Positions 44,691 to 56,400 are shown, counted from the first letter of the stretch. The stretch is DNA of 64,000 nt from Apodemus sylvaticus (GCF_947179515.1 NC_067473.1:75225719-75289718), one strand, 5' to 3'. Translations and numbers: made by a program. The notes: generated by a model from the letters alone, not told the origin.

Positions 44691-46139
44691 TACTTATTAG
44701 TCTGTGAATCCAATAAAGAGACAGCAGTAAACTCAGCTACAAAATGCCTTAGAGAACAAAGACGCCTCAACCATCTTGGTTTTGATGGGAGAACCCCTTC
44801 TGGGACAGCCCAGACAGAGGGGCCGATTTCAGTTAAATAATGTTTCCTCAGTTTGTATGAACAGTCTGTTTTCTAAAAATGATCTTTTCTTACTCATCTG
44901 CCGGGTCAACGGACAGCTGAGAATGTAGATGGCACTGTGGCTATGGTAGGCAAGGGTGTGGTAGTTTCATCTAGAGCAATTTATTACCAATAAAGCTTCC
45001 TAGCTGGGTTGTAATTGGAGGGGGACAGGGAACTGTGTACACGGTTGTTTGTAGGGTTCTTAAAAGGCTAATTGCAATGGGAAAAGCAGGTTGGCAAGAA
45101 AAACTGATCTTGGCATATGACTCCATTCTGATTGCTCCTTAAACACACCAGCCAGATGTCTGCCAGTGTGGACAAAGGAAGAAGTAGCTTCTGGAGCTGA
45201 ATGCTGTTCACCTGTGCACCTTGGATTTTTGTTGTCTAGGTTTTGTTTTTCTTCACTGTTGGTAGAGGGGGAGCATTTTTTTCTATCACACTTTGAAATC
45301 TGCACATATCTCTTTTTCTGCTCAAAGGACCGTACATGTAAGTTCACGCTGAGCCTAGTTTTTCTGGAGAATCTAGGCAGCCAGTAGGAAGTGGGCTCTC
45401 AGGAACTTCTGATTCCAAGTGGCTTTGCTCTCCACGTTCAAGGGCCAACTTCCTCAAACCGGAGACAAGAAAAGTCCCAGTGTCTGTGAATTCGGAGATT
45501 CACCGGAGAAAATCAACTCCACCATTTTGGACCAAGCTTTATTAAATACAAAATACTGAGAGATGGTGGACTTTGGCCAGGACCATTTCCAGGCATTTCC
45601 CAGCTGAGAGCAGCCTCGAGCCACGGTTGCAGGGGCTTATAAGTACAGACCTATAGGCAACCATACTTTTCCATGAGGCTTTGCTATTTTTCCAAGAACT
45701 ACAACTCCCAGCCTCCCAAGGAGTTACCTGGTTCCTGGGTTTACAGGTTAATTTGGGGCATTGCATGCCTTCCAAAGCAAATGGCAGTGACAGAGGCTGA
45801 CTGAGAAGACTGCATGTTAACCTTTGACCCACACATAGCCATGCACACAGGCAAGCACAAGGCCAGCCTGAACGACATAGCAAGTTGCAAGGGTTTATGG
45901 TCTGAGAAGAACAGAGCAGCAACCAAAAGGCAGAGATGGAGTCTGGCTAGGACTGGAAGGTTTGAGTCCAGGCCTGAGTCCACACTTGGATTTTAGACTT
46001 CTTCCTGATAGGTAGATTGGGAATGAATCAAACATCTAAATATAGATGCCTTTTACTTTCTGGCTAAATAAGATTCATCTATTCAAAAATGTTCTACCTA
46101 TTCTCTGTTTGATTTTTAAGCACATTTTTTGTCGGTTTG
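44691..46139. other. Intergenic, no recognised feature
   Basis: About 1.4 kb of unique-looking sequence. Frames at 45542-45983 (minus) are unsupported. Confidence 0.5.
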
Positions 46140-46280
46140 GTTTGGTTTTAAGACGGAATCTTCCTGTGGTACCCCAGTCGGATCCCACCCAGAGTGGCCA
46201 AGGCTAGCTCTGAACTCTGTCTTCTTCCCCCAGGACTCTGAATGGTGGGGCCACAGGCTGTGGCACCTTACCTAGCTCTT
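46140..46280 (-). mobile_element. B1/B4-type SINE
   Basis: Plus strand TAAGACGGAATCTTCCTGTG, CCAAGGCTAGCTCTGAACTC; old reversed B1. Confidence 0.6.
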
Positions 46281-46377
46281 CAGTTCTGCAGAGGTCTCTG
46301 ATTGTGAATCCTAAAGCAGCCCATGTGGTCTAGTCACGGGTTTATTGTATCTCATCCTGATATTAACATAAATTATT

Positions 46378-46500
46378 TTGATTGGGATGATAGCACATGC
46401 TTATGACCGCAGCAGTCAGGAGGATCAAGAGTTCAAGGCTAGCCTGCTCTCTAGCAGGTCTCTCCACAAACAAAGAAACAAACAAACAAATCCAAAACAT
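46378..46500 (+). mobile_element. B1-type SINE, diverged
   Basis: GATAGCACATGCTTATGACC, GTTCAAGGCTAGCCTGCTCT and an AACAAACAAACAAA tail. Confidence 0.65.
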
Positions 46501-47477
46501 TTTAATACTGCCAGTCGGCAGACAAACAAGAATAGCCAATTGAACAATCAAAAAATCTTTGTGAATTATAGACACTGGGTTTACTCTAACAGTAGGAAGA
46601 AAGGTATAGTGTGGCTTTAGAGGGAACTTCAAGAAAGAAAGGCGTTCTGAAAGCTTTCATTTATTTTTAGTAAGGACTCTACCATTTCTTATGAATTGCT
46701 CTAAACAACAATCATGCTAGATTTTAAAAATCTGGGATAAAATTACATTTAAAACCTTTTATTATCTGATATCTGCAACAACCAAAAACATTTTCTCACA
46801 TCACAGCTTGGAGTTGATTTCCTCTTTTTATAAGGCACCTGATAATTCCCTATTAGGCAGTCTAGAAAAAAATGTTTTCTAAGGCTCCCAGACAGACTTA
46901 TATGATCTCTTATTAAATGCCATCTGCTTTGGCTGTATTAATGTTTTATCAAGGACCATCTGGTCGTCGCTATAGAGCATACAGACTCTTTGCTGAGTCA
47001 GTTATCACCATCAATAAATCATAAGTGTTATTGTTAACAGAGAACTTAAGCTGAGCCGTGGAAAAGCACAGAGGACCCAGACAGCCACTTCCCCGGCGTG
47101 CCCATGGGTAGTCTGTGGCCAGCTTGACTCTTCGACGTGACCTGTCTGAGTACCTGGTGTTTCACCTCGAAATTGAAGGTTGAACCCAGTCACCCAGTTA
47201 CAGCACACTCAGAGTAGTAGGCCAAGCACCCGCCACAACAGCTCAGGGGAGGAGAGCTGTTGGGAAGGCCAGGATGCTGGGCTGCTGGGAGCTGGTGGAT
47301 AGAGCCCTGGTGATGGGGGAGGGGCACAGCACCAGGTAGAGCATTCTAGACTGGAAACCAACAAGAAAGATGAGACCATATCCCTGAGGAGGGATTTGCA
47401 TGACAGTAGGATGGCATGAGTTTGGTTTAGGGATTTTTTTTTAAACCATTTTTTTTTCACTCCACTTTTCTTATAAC
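46501..47477. other. Intergenic, no recognised feature
   Basis: AT-rich; nothing supported. Confidence 0.5.
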
Positions 47478-47570
47478 CCATACTGGCTTCACATTTGCTA
47501 TGAAAGCCAACTCTGGCCTTGAACTAAGAGCTAATACTACAGCCTCTGCCGCCACACCCAGTTTCAATCT
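47478..47570 (-). mobile_element. B1-like SINE fragment
   Basis: Plus strand ACTCTGGCCTTGAACTAAGA and CCTCTGCCGCCACACCCAG. Confidence 0.45.
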
Positions 47571-47679
47571 TTTCTCTACAGTGTAGAGTCTTGACCATCT
47601 TACTCATCTTCTTGGTCTTTGCTTTGCAGTCTTTGGAGATCACTCTGATCAATCTGGCTAATGGGTTCAGTGGATTAAA

Positions 47680-47910
47680 CACACACAGACACACCCCTCC
47701 TTCTTCCACTTCCTCTCCCCCTTCCCCACTCTACCCTTCCCCTTTCTCTCTCTCCCTCTCTGTGCAGGCAGACATACATATGTAGAGGCAAGAGGACAAC
47801 TTTTAGGAGCCATCTCTCTCCTTCCACCATGTAGATTGTAGGGAATCAAACTCAGGGCATCAGGCCTGGTGGCAGACACCCTCACCCCACTGAGCCATCT
47901 TGCTGGTCCT
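47680..47910 (-). mobile_element. B3-type SINE with pyrimidine-rich tail
   Basis: Minus strand ACCAGCAAGATGGCTCAGTG, GATGCCCTGAGTTTGATTCC, CTACATGGTGGAAGGAGAGA and AAAGTTGTCCTCTTGCCTC. The CT-rich stretch 47693-47764 (plus strand) is the decayed tail. Confidence 0.75.
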
Positions 47911-48554
47911 AAACATCCCCATTATATCAAAGTGTATTTGGTGCAGCACACTGGAAGCAAGTAAGGCTAGACCCTGAGGTCTTGGGTCTTTGAGATGAAA
48001 GCCTTTGGTTAGTTATTGAACACATTTTACTTTCTGTCTGTGCTGGGAAATCATGAAGATTGAAGGCACTGCCCCAGGGTAATCTAGTTCCACCAAAATT
48101 AATTTACTTTATTAAATGGTTTCAACTACCAGTTCAAACATAGGTGGTCTTATATCAAATTACATAATATTAAGTTTGTACTGGATGATATTTTATTTTG
48201 TTAGCTTCATGGGTGAAGGAAGGAAGGAAAACCCACTCACCACATTCACTCCATCTCTGGTAGGTTCAGGTTGTATTCTGGGCACTGGGGGGAGCAGCTC
48301 AGAGCTCATATTCTAGTTGATAAAATGACAACAAACAGAACCATTAAAAAAAATGATGGCTATTGCTTGTAAGGAGCAAGAAGACATGGCTTAAGACTTA
48401 ACAAGTAAGTGGAAACCAGAAAGCATCCCACTTAGGAGAAATGGTGGGAGGATGAGGAGTTGAAGGTCAGGTGATGACAGTCTGGGTACCTGACACCAAG
48501 CATCAAGAAAAACACAACCAAACAAAAACCGTACACTACTACCATCAAGTGAAG
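47911..48554. other. Intergenic, no recognised feature
   Basis: Nothing supported. Confidence 0.5.
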
Positions 48555-48748
48555 ACCTGTGGCCCGATAGAGAGCTTGTCTAGCACGCATGAGCCCTGGG
48601 CTTATAAACCAGACACCGCAGCATGCGTGTCTTTAATCCTAGCACTTGGTAACCGCAGAAAGGTCAGAAGTTCAAGGTCATCCTTGGCTATACTGTGACT
48701 TGGAGGCCAGCCTGCATTGTATGTGATCCAGTCTCAAACAAGGAAAAG
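48555..48748 (+). mobile_element. B4 SINE (ID head plus B1 body)
   Basis: Head GAGAGCTTGTCTAGCACGCA, then CGCAGCATGCGTGTCTTTAA, GTTCAAGGTCATCCTTGGCT and GGAGGCCAGCCTGCATTGTA. Confidence 0.8.
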
Positions 48749-49292
48749 CAAAAGAGAAGACAAGAGAAAGAATAAACTGGATGGAGTGAAAAATCAGATG
48801 CTTTCCTTGGGTCTTGTGGAGAAGAGGGGTCAGAGGGCAAATCTCTTTCCCAGAAGGACAGATACCGGAAACCACAGCTGCTAGAGCGGACTACCTGGCG
48901 GGCACTTGCACAGCTGCAGGAAAATATCTGCTGTGATCAAGGCTCAGGGTCAGGGCGCATTGGCTGTGAGTTAACACTTCCCGTGCTATTGTGAGTTTTA
49001 TGCCCAGGATTTCTAAGCAAGTTCTTTGCATTGATATGTTCTTAATACAAGGGCTTGTTTATCCCAGTCTGGCTTCAAATTCTCTGTGCGCCTCATGCTG
49101 ACTTTTAACTCATGAACGCCCCATCTCCGCCACCTCACCTGAACTGCATTACAGTCTGACTCCAATCAAGGTGCGCCCATAGACCATCCCAGAACACTTC
49201 CCTCTGTTACCAGCAGACAGAGAAGAAAACAGTCAATTTTAAGATTTCAGATAAATTCTTAACAAGACCTATTTTCAAGAAAAGCTACTTTG
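48749..49292. other. Intergenic, no recognised feature
   Basis: Nothing supported. Confidence 0.5.
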
Positions 49293-49498
49293 AGACAGGA
49301 GAGATTGCTCAGTGGCTAAGAGCACTTCCTGCTCAGGCACAAGAACCAGGATTGTGATAAGGGCACTCGTGACAGGTGGCTCACAAATGCCTGTCACCCC
49401 TGCCCCAAAGGATCTGACATCATCTTCTGACCTGGGTGCTCTGTAGATACCGACACACCCACGAGAGCACACATACATAAGTAAAATATTTGTTAAAA
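49293..49498 (+). mobile_element. B2 SINE
   Basis: Head GGAGAGATTGCTCAGTGGCT, AAGAGCACTTCCTGCTCAGG, the ATCTTCTGACCTGGGTGCTC segment and an AGTAAAATATTTG tail. Confidence 0.8.
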
Positions 49499-50187
49499 GA
49501 GAGCTGTTTTACTAGAGTCAACATCCTCGAGGTTTTATCAGGTCATTATACAGCCCCTTCGCCTCTAGCCATTCTGCCCAGTTACCCAGTACAATACCCC
49601 AGCTCACAAGAAACAACTACAAGGCCCACCAAAACATATCTCTTCTGCTAGCCTATTTTTTGAGTTGTCTCCCTTATAATAACCAGACAATAATAAAAAG
49701 CACTCTTCTGGGTTCTGCATGAGCCATTCTAGGAGATGACTGAGACAGGGGAGGGAGTGACAGGGACCCCTTCCCTAGATGATAGCTGAACATGGATGAG
49801 CCAGAGGCTGAGCCCTTACCCTGTGAGGTCTGCATTCACTTGGGGAGTTGATATAAACTGAAGGGTTCGACATGAGAGAACTGGAGAAGAGAATCGGGCT
49901 CAGAACACCCCAGACAGAGCCCAGGAGTGGTGCAAGCAGGCAGATGAGAATATAAGCTCACACAGCATGCTGGAGATGAAGGCTCTGCCCAGGCACCGAG
50001 CCTGCCTTTGAGGCCTCATTAGATCACAGGACACAGACAGAGGAAGAAGTAATCTTCCAGGCTTCTGGATATGTCGATAGAGATGTAAGGGAGAGAGTCA
50101 CACTGAGAGAAGAAACCAGAGGAAATACCCAGAGCAATTAGGACAGAGAAATTCTCAAATTAACATTGTCAGTTAATTAACGTGGTT
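49499..50187. other. Intergenic, no recognised feature
   Basis: Nothing supported. Confidence 0.5.
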
Positions 50188-50372
50188 AGACCCAGCTGTG
50201 CCATGGTGGCGCACGCCTTTAGTCCCAGGACTTGGGAGACAGAGGCAGGTGGAGCTCTGAGTTCAAGGCCAGCCTGGTCTACAGAGCGAGTTCCAAGACA
50301 GCCAGGTCTACACAAAGAAACCCTGTCTGAAAGAAACAAATAAAAACAAAACAAAAACAAACAAAAAACCCA
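50188..50372 (+). mobile_element. B1 SINE
   Basis: GCTGTGCCATGGTGGCGCAC, GAGACAGAGGCAGGTGGAGC, GCCAGCCTGGTCTACAGAGC and a long AAACAAA-type tail. Confidence 0.9.
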
Positions 50373-50435
50373 TACAGATCTAGATATCTCATAGAATACT
50401 AAATAGGATAAATGAGGGGTGGGGAGCACACAGAA

Positions 50436-50438
<3 letters not shown>

Positions 50439-50469
<31 letters not shown>
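50439..50469 (+). repeat. (TC)n microsatellite
   Basis: About 15 units. Confidence 0.95.
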
Positions 50470-50471
<2 letters not shown>

Positions 50472-50553
50472 CACATCATAAGTAAAGTATAAAAAGACAA
50501 AGAAGGTTAAAAAAAAAACATCCTTTTGGAGGTGTATTTTGTTTTTTTGTTTT

Positions 50554-50640
50554 GTTTTGAGATGGGGTCTTACCATGTAGACTAGGCTGGCCTCAAACTC
50601 AGAGCTATCAGCCTCTGCCTCCCGAGTGCTTGCATTAAAG
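50554..50640 (-). mobile_element. B1 SINE, truncated
   Basis: Plus strand GAGATGGGGTCTTACCATGT, GACTAGGCTGGCCTCAAACT and CTGCCTCCCGAGTGCTTGCA. Confidence 0.8.
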
Positions 50641-50644
50641 AAAT

Positions 50645-51040
50645 GTTTAGTTAGTTTTATTTAGTTAGTTAGTTTCATTTCTGTTGCTGTGATTAAAATA
50701 TCCAGACAAAACAACTTTAACAAACTGAATTTATTCTGATTCCAATCCAGGTCACAGTCCATTGTTGTCTCCAAGAAGTCAAGGCAGGAACTTGAAGTTG
50801 CTAGTCACAGGCACAGTCAGGGAAGAGCAGGAACACGGGAGAATAAACACCAGCATGTCTAAGACTTGATTATCCATCTCTTGTGCAGTGCATGGCCCCT
50901 ATCTAGTGGCTAATGCTGCATCTGCCCTTGACCAAGACAATCAAGACAACACCACAAGCCAGGCTTACCTAGACAATTCCAGACTGAGGCTCCTTCCAGG
51001 TTATTCAAGGTTGTTTCAAGTTGGCAATCAAAACGACCAT
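50645..51040 (-). mobile_element. ERVL/MaLR-type LTR
   Basis: Minus strand GCCAACTTGAAACAACCTTG, TTCCTGCCTTGACTTCTTGG, GGAATCAGAATAAATTCAGT as polyadenylation region, and GCAACAGAAATGAAACTAAC followed by (TAAC)n at the end. Confidence 0.7.
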
Positions 51041-51285
51041 GAGGTGCTTTTTCTTCTTTTCACGCTGTCTCTGTTTTTTCTCCCATTTCACTCAAAACAC
51101 TTTTAGTTAAATTAAGATAAGTGTTTGAATCTGTGGTAGGTCATCAAAGCTACTTTAGCTTCTTTGTGGTCTGGGACAGGTCCCTTGGTCACTCAAATCT
51201 GAGGGCATCAGTTCCTGGCCTCCAGATTATAGCTCTGGTCAGTATTTTCAGGTTACAGTAACGTGCCTTTAAGAACTCCAACAAG

Positions 51286-51563
51286 GCAATCACTGATAAG
51301 TGGATATTAATTAGCCCAGAAGCTCTGAATTCTCAAGACACAATTAGCATATCAAATGATACCCAAGAAGAAGGAAGGAGAGGACCCTGGTTCTGCAAAC
51401 ACTTGATCCAGCATTGTAGGGGAGTACCAGGACAGGGAAATGGGAGGGGGGTGATTGGGAAATGGGTGGAGGGAAGAGGGCTTGTGAGACCGATGGGGAG
51501 GGGGGGAAGCGGGAAAGGGGAAAGCATTCGGAATGTAAACAAAGAATATAGAAAATAAAAAAA
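51286..51563 (+). mobile_element. Short L1 3' end with perfect target-site duplication
   Basis: Only the last 278 bases of an L1: TGATAAGTGGATATTAATTA (ORF2 end), a G-rich 3' UTR and CGGAATGTAAACAAAGAATA with an A tail. AAGAACTCCAACAAG occurs at 51271-51285 and 51564-51578. A different L1 subfamily from the 26.2-26.4 kb copy by its 3' UTR. The three overlapping minus-strand frames here are shadows. Confidence 0.95.
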
Positions 51564-51689
51564 AAGAACTCCAACAAGCATAGGCAACAAGCAACAATCT
51601 CCTGGGAGATCTAACCTGGAGGCTCCATGTCTTCTTGACGTCTAGATGGAGTTAAAACTGCACAGAAGCCTAAAGCTACTTGAAAGGGG

Positions 51690-51840
51690 CCGGATCGACT
51701 CCTATAACCACATCAGGACGCTCACATGGGATTTAAAGCTCTCCTTTTGCCTCCATGGGCACCTGCACATATACACATAAACAGACACACAAATACACAT
51801 ACACACAAATACACACGTGTACACACAAGTGCATGTACAC
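51690..51840 (+). mobile_element. B3 SINE 3' part with CA-rich tail
   Basis: ATAACCACATCAGGACGCTC, TTTTGCCTCCATGGGCACCT and then ACACAY-type repeats. Confidence 0.6.
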
Positions 51841-51884
51841 ACTCACAGATAAGAAATCTGTTCTCTAAAAGGAGGAGCCTAGAA

Positions 51885-52075
51885 AGATGTCTCGGCAGGT
51901 AAGAGAGAGCACTTGCTGCTCTCGTAGAAGACCTGCGCTCAGTTCTGGGCATCTGGGAGACAGCTCATAACCACCTGTAACTCAGGCTTGAAGGTCCAGC
52001 ATTCTCTTCTGGCCTGCTCTAGGCAGAAACATACACATACACATAAAAGAAAAAATAAAATATTAAATAAAAAGG
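51885..52075 (+). mobile_element. B2/B3 SINE
   Basis: Head GAGCCTAGAAAGATGTCTCG, CTGCGCTCAGTTCTGGGCAT, TTCTCTTCTGGCCTGCTCTA and a long AAAATAAAATATTAAA tail. Confidence 0.8.
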
Positions 52076-52094
52076 GAGGCCATGGAATGAGTTG

Positions 52095-52760
52095 ACCCTG
52101 ACTGGCGAAGGATCTAACTTGAGAGACTTGGATAATTCCCAGCAACAGTCACCCCACCTGGAGCTGCGTGGTGGGGCGGTGCTGGTTACAGATACACACA
52201 ACTTCATGCTCTCGGACCCTGGCTCGCTGTTCTGGCTCTGAGGGTCCAGCCGCAACGGAGGGTGTAAGGCAGAACTCATCAGTTAGTGTAAACAGCTCCT
52301 TCCTCGTCTTCATGTCTGGGAAATCTGTCTTCACTGTCCTGCAAATGCATCTGCAGCAACTCAAGTTTTATATCTTTCTTAAAGAAAACCAGTCGATTCC
52401 ACTCAGGCTGATAGCCTTTGGGGCGGAAGTGAATTCGTGTTTAATCTTATATCGCCGGCTCAGCTGGAATCCAGTTCTGCCTGGGATGTAGACATCTCCA
52501 GCTCTAACTGATGACACACCAAGTTAGATCCGATGGCTGACCATAAAGTGCCGTTACTGGTGTGCATTTCAGTCAAAATCATAAATCCAAATACCCACGA
52601 CCTTCATTTTAATGTGGCTCACGACGAATTCGTTTTAATTACGCTCATCTTTGATGTTGATGACAGCTCGCATTCTTCTTCCATTTACTACTTTGTAATT
52701 TGTTCTTTTGGGGGGTAGGCCTCACATAGACTCTCAACTTCAGATGCATTGTGTATTGTG
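52095..52760. other. Unique, CpG-retaining intergenic block
   Basis: About 660 bases without repeat identity but with roughly twenty CpGs, including GACGAATTCG and ATCGCCGG sites, against a CpG-poor background. Frames of 107 codons (plus) and 86 codons (minus) overlap and match no family I know. It may be a conserved regulatory element or a decayed retrocopy. Confidence 0.45.
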
Positions 52761-52849
52761 TAAAGAGTTTTCATGGCTAATTAACAGTCTTAATCGTATT
52801 GAACTTCTTACTATAGCTCCCTCTCAACCCTTTCCTTTATACGATTTTT

Positions 52850-53108
52850 TTCTTGTCTTTTGAGATAGTCTCAGTGTAGTCCAGGCTATCCCCAACCTGG
52901 TTGTGTAGGCAAGGACAAGTGCAATTTCAGATTTTCTTGCTCCAACCTTTGGAGCACTAGATTAGATTCCTGGTTTGTGCTTCTGCACCCAGTTTGTTTG
53001 TTTCTTTTCTTTTCTCTTCTCTTTCGTTTATATTTTGATAGTGCTGAGGACTGAAGCAGAGCTTTGGGAATGCTAGGCAAGCACTGCTGTGCCATATCCC
53101 CAGGCTTC
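52850..53108 (-). mobile_element. B4 SINE, near full length
   Basis: Minus strand begins with the ID-like head (GAAGCCTGGGGATATGGCAC, GTGCTTGCCTAGCATTCCCA) and continues into the B1-like body, read in reverse on the plus strand as TTTTGAGATAGTCTCAGTGT. Confidence 0.8.
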
Positions 53109-53890
53109 GCCCTCCTTGTTAAAACCACTGGGGGGTGCGGGGGTTGCGAGCAAGAGGCTTCATGCATAGGATTGGGCCTGGGATGCACAGGCCCCGAATC
53201 TGTGGACAAGAACAAAGAATCCGTGGGGGAAAAGGAAAGACTTTTTCCTTTCCCTGGAACATACAGTTCTTGTCACTGTCCTAAACCAGTATAACAACTG
53301 TCCACACCAAATAGTAATTGTATTCTGTTAGCAATTATTATTGATTGCTTAGGAGAGGCTATGTGCAGGCTATAAGCAAGTGCTGAGCCATTCTGTGTGA
53401 GAAATTCGAGCATCTGTGGATTGGGGAATCTGTGTGTGCCCTGAAGTCAATCCCTGTGGATAGCAAGGAACAGCTACATAGAACAGGGAGTCCATCCCTG
53501 AAAGATCACCAGCTCCAGGTGTTCCAAGCACCCTACAAATTGATCTACAACCCCAGTTTCTGTCCTGCAGTCTTTAGGCAGAAAGAGAAAATATGTCTTT
53601 TTGAGAACCTCTTGTGATTTGGGACGGACTCCAGTGTCTTTCTAATCCCTCGCCTTTGACAGCTGTGGAAATCTCTGGACTTTCCAAGATCACAGAAAGA
53701 TTCAGATGCCGTGACGTGAGTCCAGCACAGCCTCTGTTTGCTTTTCCTTCAGTTTTGAGTATCCTCTTGTCTTTAATTTCCCTCTCTTTAATTTCATAGA
53801 TGTGTCTGGAATGCTCAAATGTATTCAAAGTATATGAGGTCAAAGTTGAAAATAAATCATCCTGCAGGGTTTTTTTTTAATTAAAAAGAA
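53109..53890. other. Intergenic, no recognised feature
   Basis: Nothing supported; faint ancient-repeat texture near 53640-53720. Confidence 0.5.
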
Positions 53891-54092
53891 GTGGTGTGTG
53901 TGTGTGTGTGTGTGTATACTCATGTACATGTGCACATGGGTGCCAATATCCACAGAAACCAGACGCAGGTGTGGAATATTCTGGAGCCCTTGTTATAGGC
54001 AATTGTGAACATCCCATGTGCTGGAAACATAACGAGTCCTCTACAAGAGCAGTGTACGCCTCTAATAACTAAGCAATCTCTTAAGCTCCCGT
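53891..54092 (-). mobile_element. B3-type SINE with (GT)n tail
   Basis: GT repeats at 53892-53916 form the tail. Minus-strand head GGGAGCTTAAGAGATTGCTT, CTCTTGTAGAGGACTCGTTA. Confidence 0.75.
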
Positions 54093-54094
54093 TT

Positions 54095-54285
54095 ATGACT
54101 TTAAATAAGGTCTACTATAACCAGGTTACCTTCAAACTCATTCAATAGCCAAGGATGACCCTGAATGCCTGATTCTTCAGGCTCTACCTCCCAAATGCTG
54201 GAAAAAGCAGTGTGGGGGATAAAACTCAAGGTTGTGTGCATGCCAGCCAACAACCTACCAACTGAGCTACATCCGCAGGTCCATC
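54095..54285 (-). mobile_element. B4 SINE
   Basis: Minus strand ID-like head GGACCTGCGGATGTAGCTCA, GTTGGTAGGTTGTTGGCTGG, then the B1-like part with a reversed CAGGTTACCTTCAAACTC. Confidence 0.8.
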
Positions 54286-54451
54286 CTGCATGCTTTAAGA
54301 AGGAGGGGACAATCTGTCTTTCTGAGAGACTTGAGAATTAGAAGGGTGTCATAGGCAGCTGTCACCCTTTCCCCACCATTTCTCTCCAACTCTCACACTC
54401 ACTTCCAGTTTTAAAGTCATGCACCCACAAACTCACTCAAGCTTACTCTTG

Positions 54452-54782
54452 TGGTTTAGATGTAAAATACCCCTCATAGGCTCATGTGTTTGGACATTTG
54501 GTCTCCAGGTGGTGGCGCTATTCTGTAAGACTGTAGAGCTTTTAGGAAGTGGGGCTTCAATGGAGGAAGTCACCCACTGGGTGCTAGCTCCATTTCCTGT
54601 CTCCTCTCTGCATCCCAACTGCAAGGACAATATCATTAGGCATGCAACAGTCCTGTCACTATGCCTTCCTTAGCATGGTGGACTATATCCTTACACTGTA
54701 AACCAAAAACAGCTCTTCTTCCATTTGGTGGCCAAGTATTGAGTCATTTCCATGAAACTGTAACTAGTACATTTGCCCAGTT
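54452..54782 (+). mobile_element. MaLR-type LTR
   Basis: GTGGTTTAGATGTAAAATAC, CATAGGCTCATGTGTTTGGA, CAGGTGGTGGCGCTATTCTG and ACTGTAAACCAAAAACAGC follow the MT/MST-like LTR layout. Confidence 0.75.
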
Positions 54783-55154
54783 TCCTTGGGACAGATCGAG
54801 GGATGGAACACAGCTCCTGGTTGTCATGTGCACATATAAAACCACAGAGTGTATGGAAGGTGTTACTAAACCATTGGGTAAACAAGAAACTAAAGCCAGC
54901 AGCTAAGTCCTACACAGCAGCGATCCTGGGAGACCCATCTCTCAGGTTTCCTTTTCTTAAGATGCTCATCAATGAAGGCAGCCCCTTTCCTAAAGACTCC
55001 AATGCCAGGCTTTATGGTCACACTTTCTTCTCCTGTTACAAAATATTATGTGGCCACAAAATCTAGTTTTAAGAAGGCAGATAATGTACTTTAAATTCTC
55101 AGCTTAGGAACAAGGAAAAAGCTAAATTTATATCCTCCATTATGTGTTCAGTAC
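54783..55154. other. Intergenic, no recognised feature
   Basis: Nothing supported. Confidence 0.5.
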
Positions 55155-55272
55155 TCATTGTTTTGACACAGAGTCTTAGTATGTAGACCAGGCTGGCCTT
55201 CAACTCACCAAGATCTGTCTGTTTTTGGCTCCTGAGAGCCAAATTAAAGGTATGTGCCACCATGGCTTGCTA
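55155..55272 (-). mobile_element. B1-type SINE
   Basis: Plus strand AGTCTTAGTATGTAGACCAG, GCTGGCCTTCAACTCACC, GGTATGTGCCACCATGGCTT. Confidence 0.75.
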
Positions 55273-55414
55273 GATAGCTTTCGATGTGTGTTATTTGATT
55301 AAATTCTATATTATAAAATGAAGATGGTTATATAATAAGATTATGGTCCACTTAATTTGAAAAATGAGACACAGAGAAACAATAATTGTCCTAGTAATTC
55401 TTAAGAATGCAAAA

Positions 55415-55593
55415 GTGAGCCAGGTGCTGGTGGTGACGCCTGTAATCTCAGAACTCTGGGAGGCAGAGGCAGGTGGATTTCTGAGTTGGAGGCCAGCCTG
55501 GTCTACAGAGTGAGTTCCAGGACAGCCAGGGCTACACAGTGAAACCCTGTCTCGAAAAAACCAAATCCAAAAAAACAAAACAAAAGAAAACAA
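55415..55593 (+). mobile_element. Young B1 SINE with target-site duplication
   Basis: GCCAGGTGCTGGTGGTGACG through CTACACAGTGAAACCCTGTC and an A-rich tail. AAGAATGCAAAA at 55403-55414 recurs at 55594-55605. Confidence 0.95.
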
Positions 55594-55639
55594 AAGAATG
55601 CAAAATGGTACAAATGTGTCAAATGAGTAGAATTCTATG

Positions 55640-55780
55640 GTACCTCAGAATTGCACATGCTTGGTATCCTAGCACTTTGTTAAAAAGAGAAGAGGATGGT
55701 AAGTTCAAGGCCAGCCTGGCTATGTGGTAAGTCACAAAACAGCCCGGGTTACATGGGACCTGTCAAAAAACTGTTTTAAA
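55640..55780 (+). mobile_element. B1/B4-type SINE
   Basis: TGCTTGGTATCCTAGCACTT, GTTCAAGGCCAGCCTGGCTA, GGGACCTGTCAAAAAACTG. Confidence 0.65.
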
Positions 55781-56242
55781 GATTAAAAGGAGATCTTGGG
55801 AATTCCTGACACATTACTGGTCCCTCCAACTCACCAGTCCCAGCTAGTTCTTAGAATCTGTCCTAAGAATGAATTGTAATAAGGATGATTTTCTAGGGAC
55901 CAGCCATAATGGATATGGTTAGGGTATTTCCAAGTCTCCACTGTGGTGGAAGTCCTGTGTCACCCATGCTCAGACATCTAGTTCCTGCAAATGTCAGCAT
56001 CATAATTCTAAATCTTACCCATTTTATGACTAGTCTCTTTTAAGACTTCACCATGATTCACCATTTCATTGCTGAAACATTACAGTTAATGCCGTAGTGA
56101 AAACCAATCATAGTCCTGGGAAGCAACTGAGCCTGATGGTCAGGAGCCATGGGGCCTCTTTCTCCCTGTTCCAGTCTGATGCAAACTGTACCCTTCTCAC
56201 TCTTAAAAGGCCATAAATTCATTCACGTGTGTATGCGTACCT
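55781..56242. other. Intergenic, no recognised feature
   Basis: Nothing supported. Confidence 0.5.
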
Positions 56243-56400
56243 ATGTTATGGTTTGGATGTGAATTGTTCCCCCAGAGGCTCATGTATTTGAACACTTGGG
56301 TCATAGCTGGTGGCACTTGTTCTGGAAGGTCATGGAACCTCTTGTGTTGTATTCCATAGCTGCCTGCAGCTATTATGAACTGGGTTGTTGGAACAGAAGC
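56243..56400 (+). mobile_element. MaLR-type LTR, 5' part
   Basis: TGTTATGGTTTGGATGTGAA, CAGAGGCTCATGTATTTGAA, GCTGGTGGCACTTGTTCTGG. Truncated. Confidence 0.65.

Noticed and set aside
49293..49498. tRNA gene candidates from tRNA-like SINE heads (also at 33.6, 48.6, 53.1 and 54.2 kb)
   Set aside because: The A/B-box-like heads belong to B2/B4 SINEs and are joined to SINE bodies; none folds as a complete tRNA gene.
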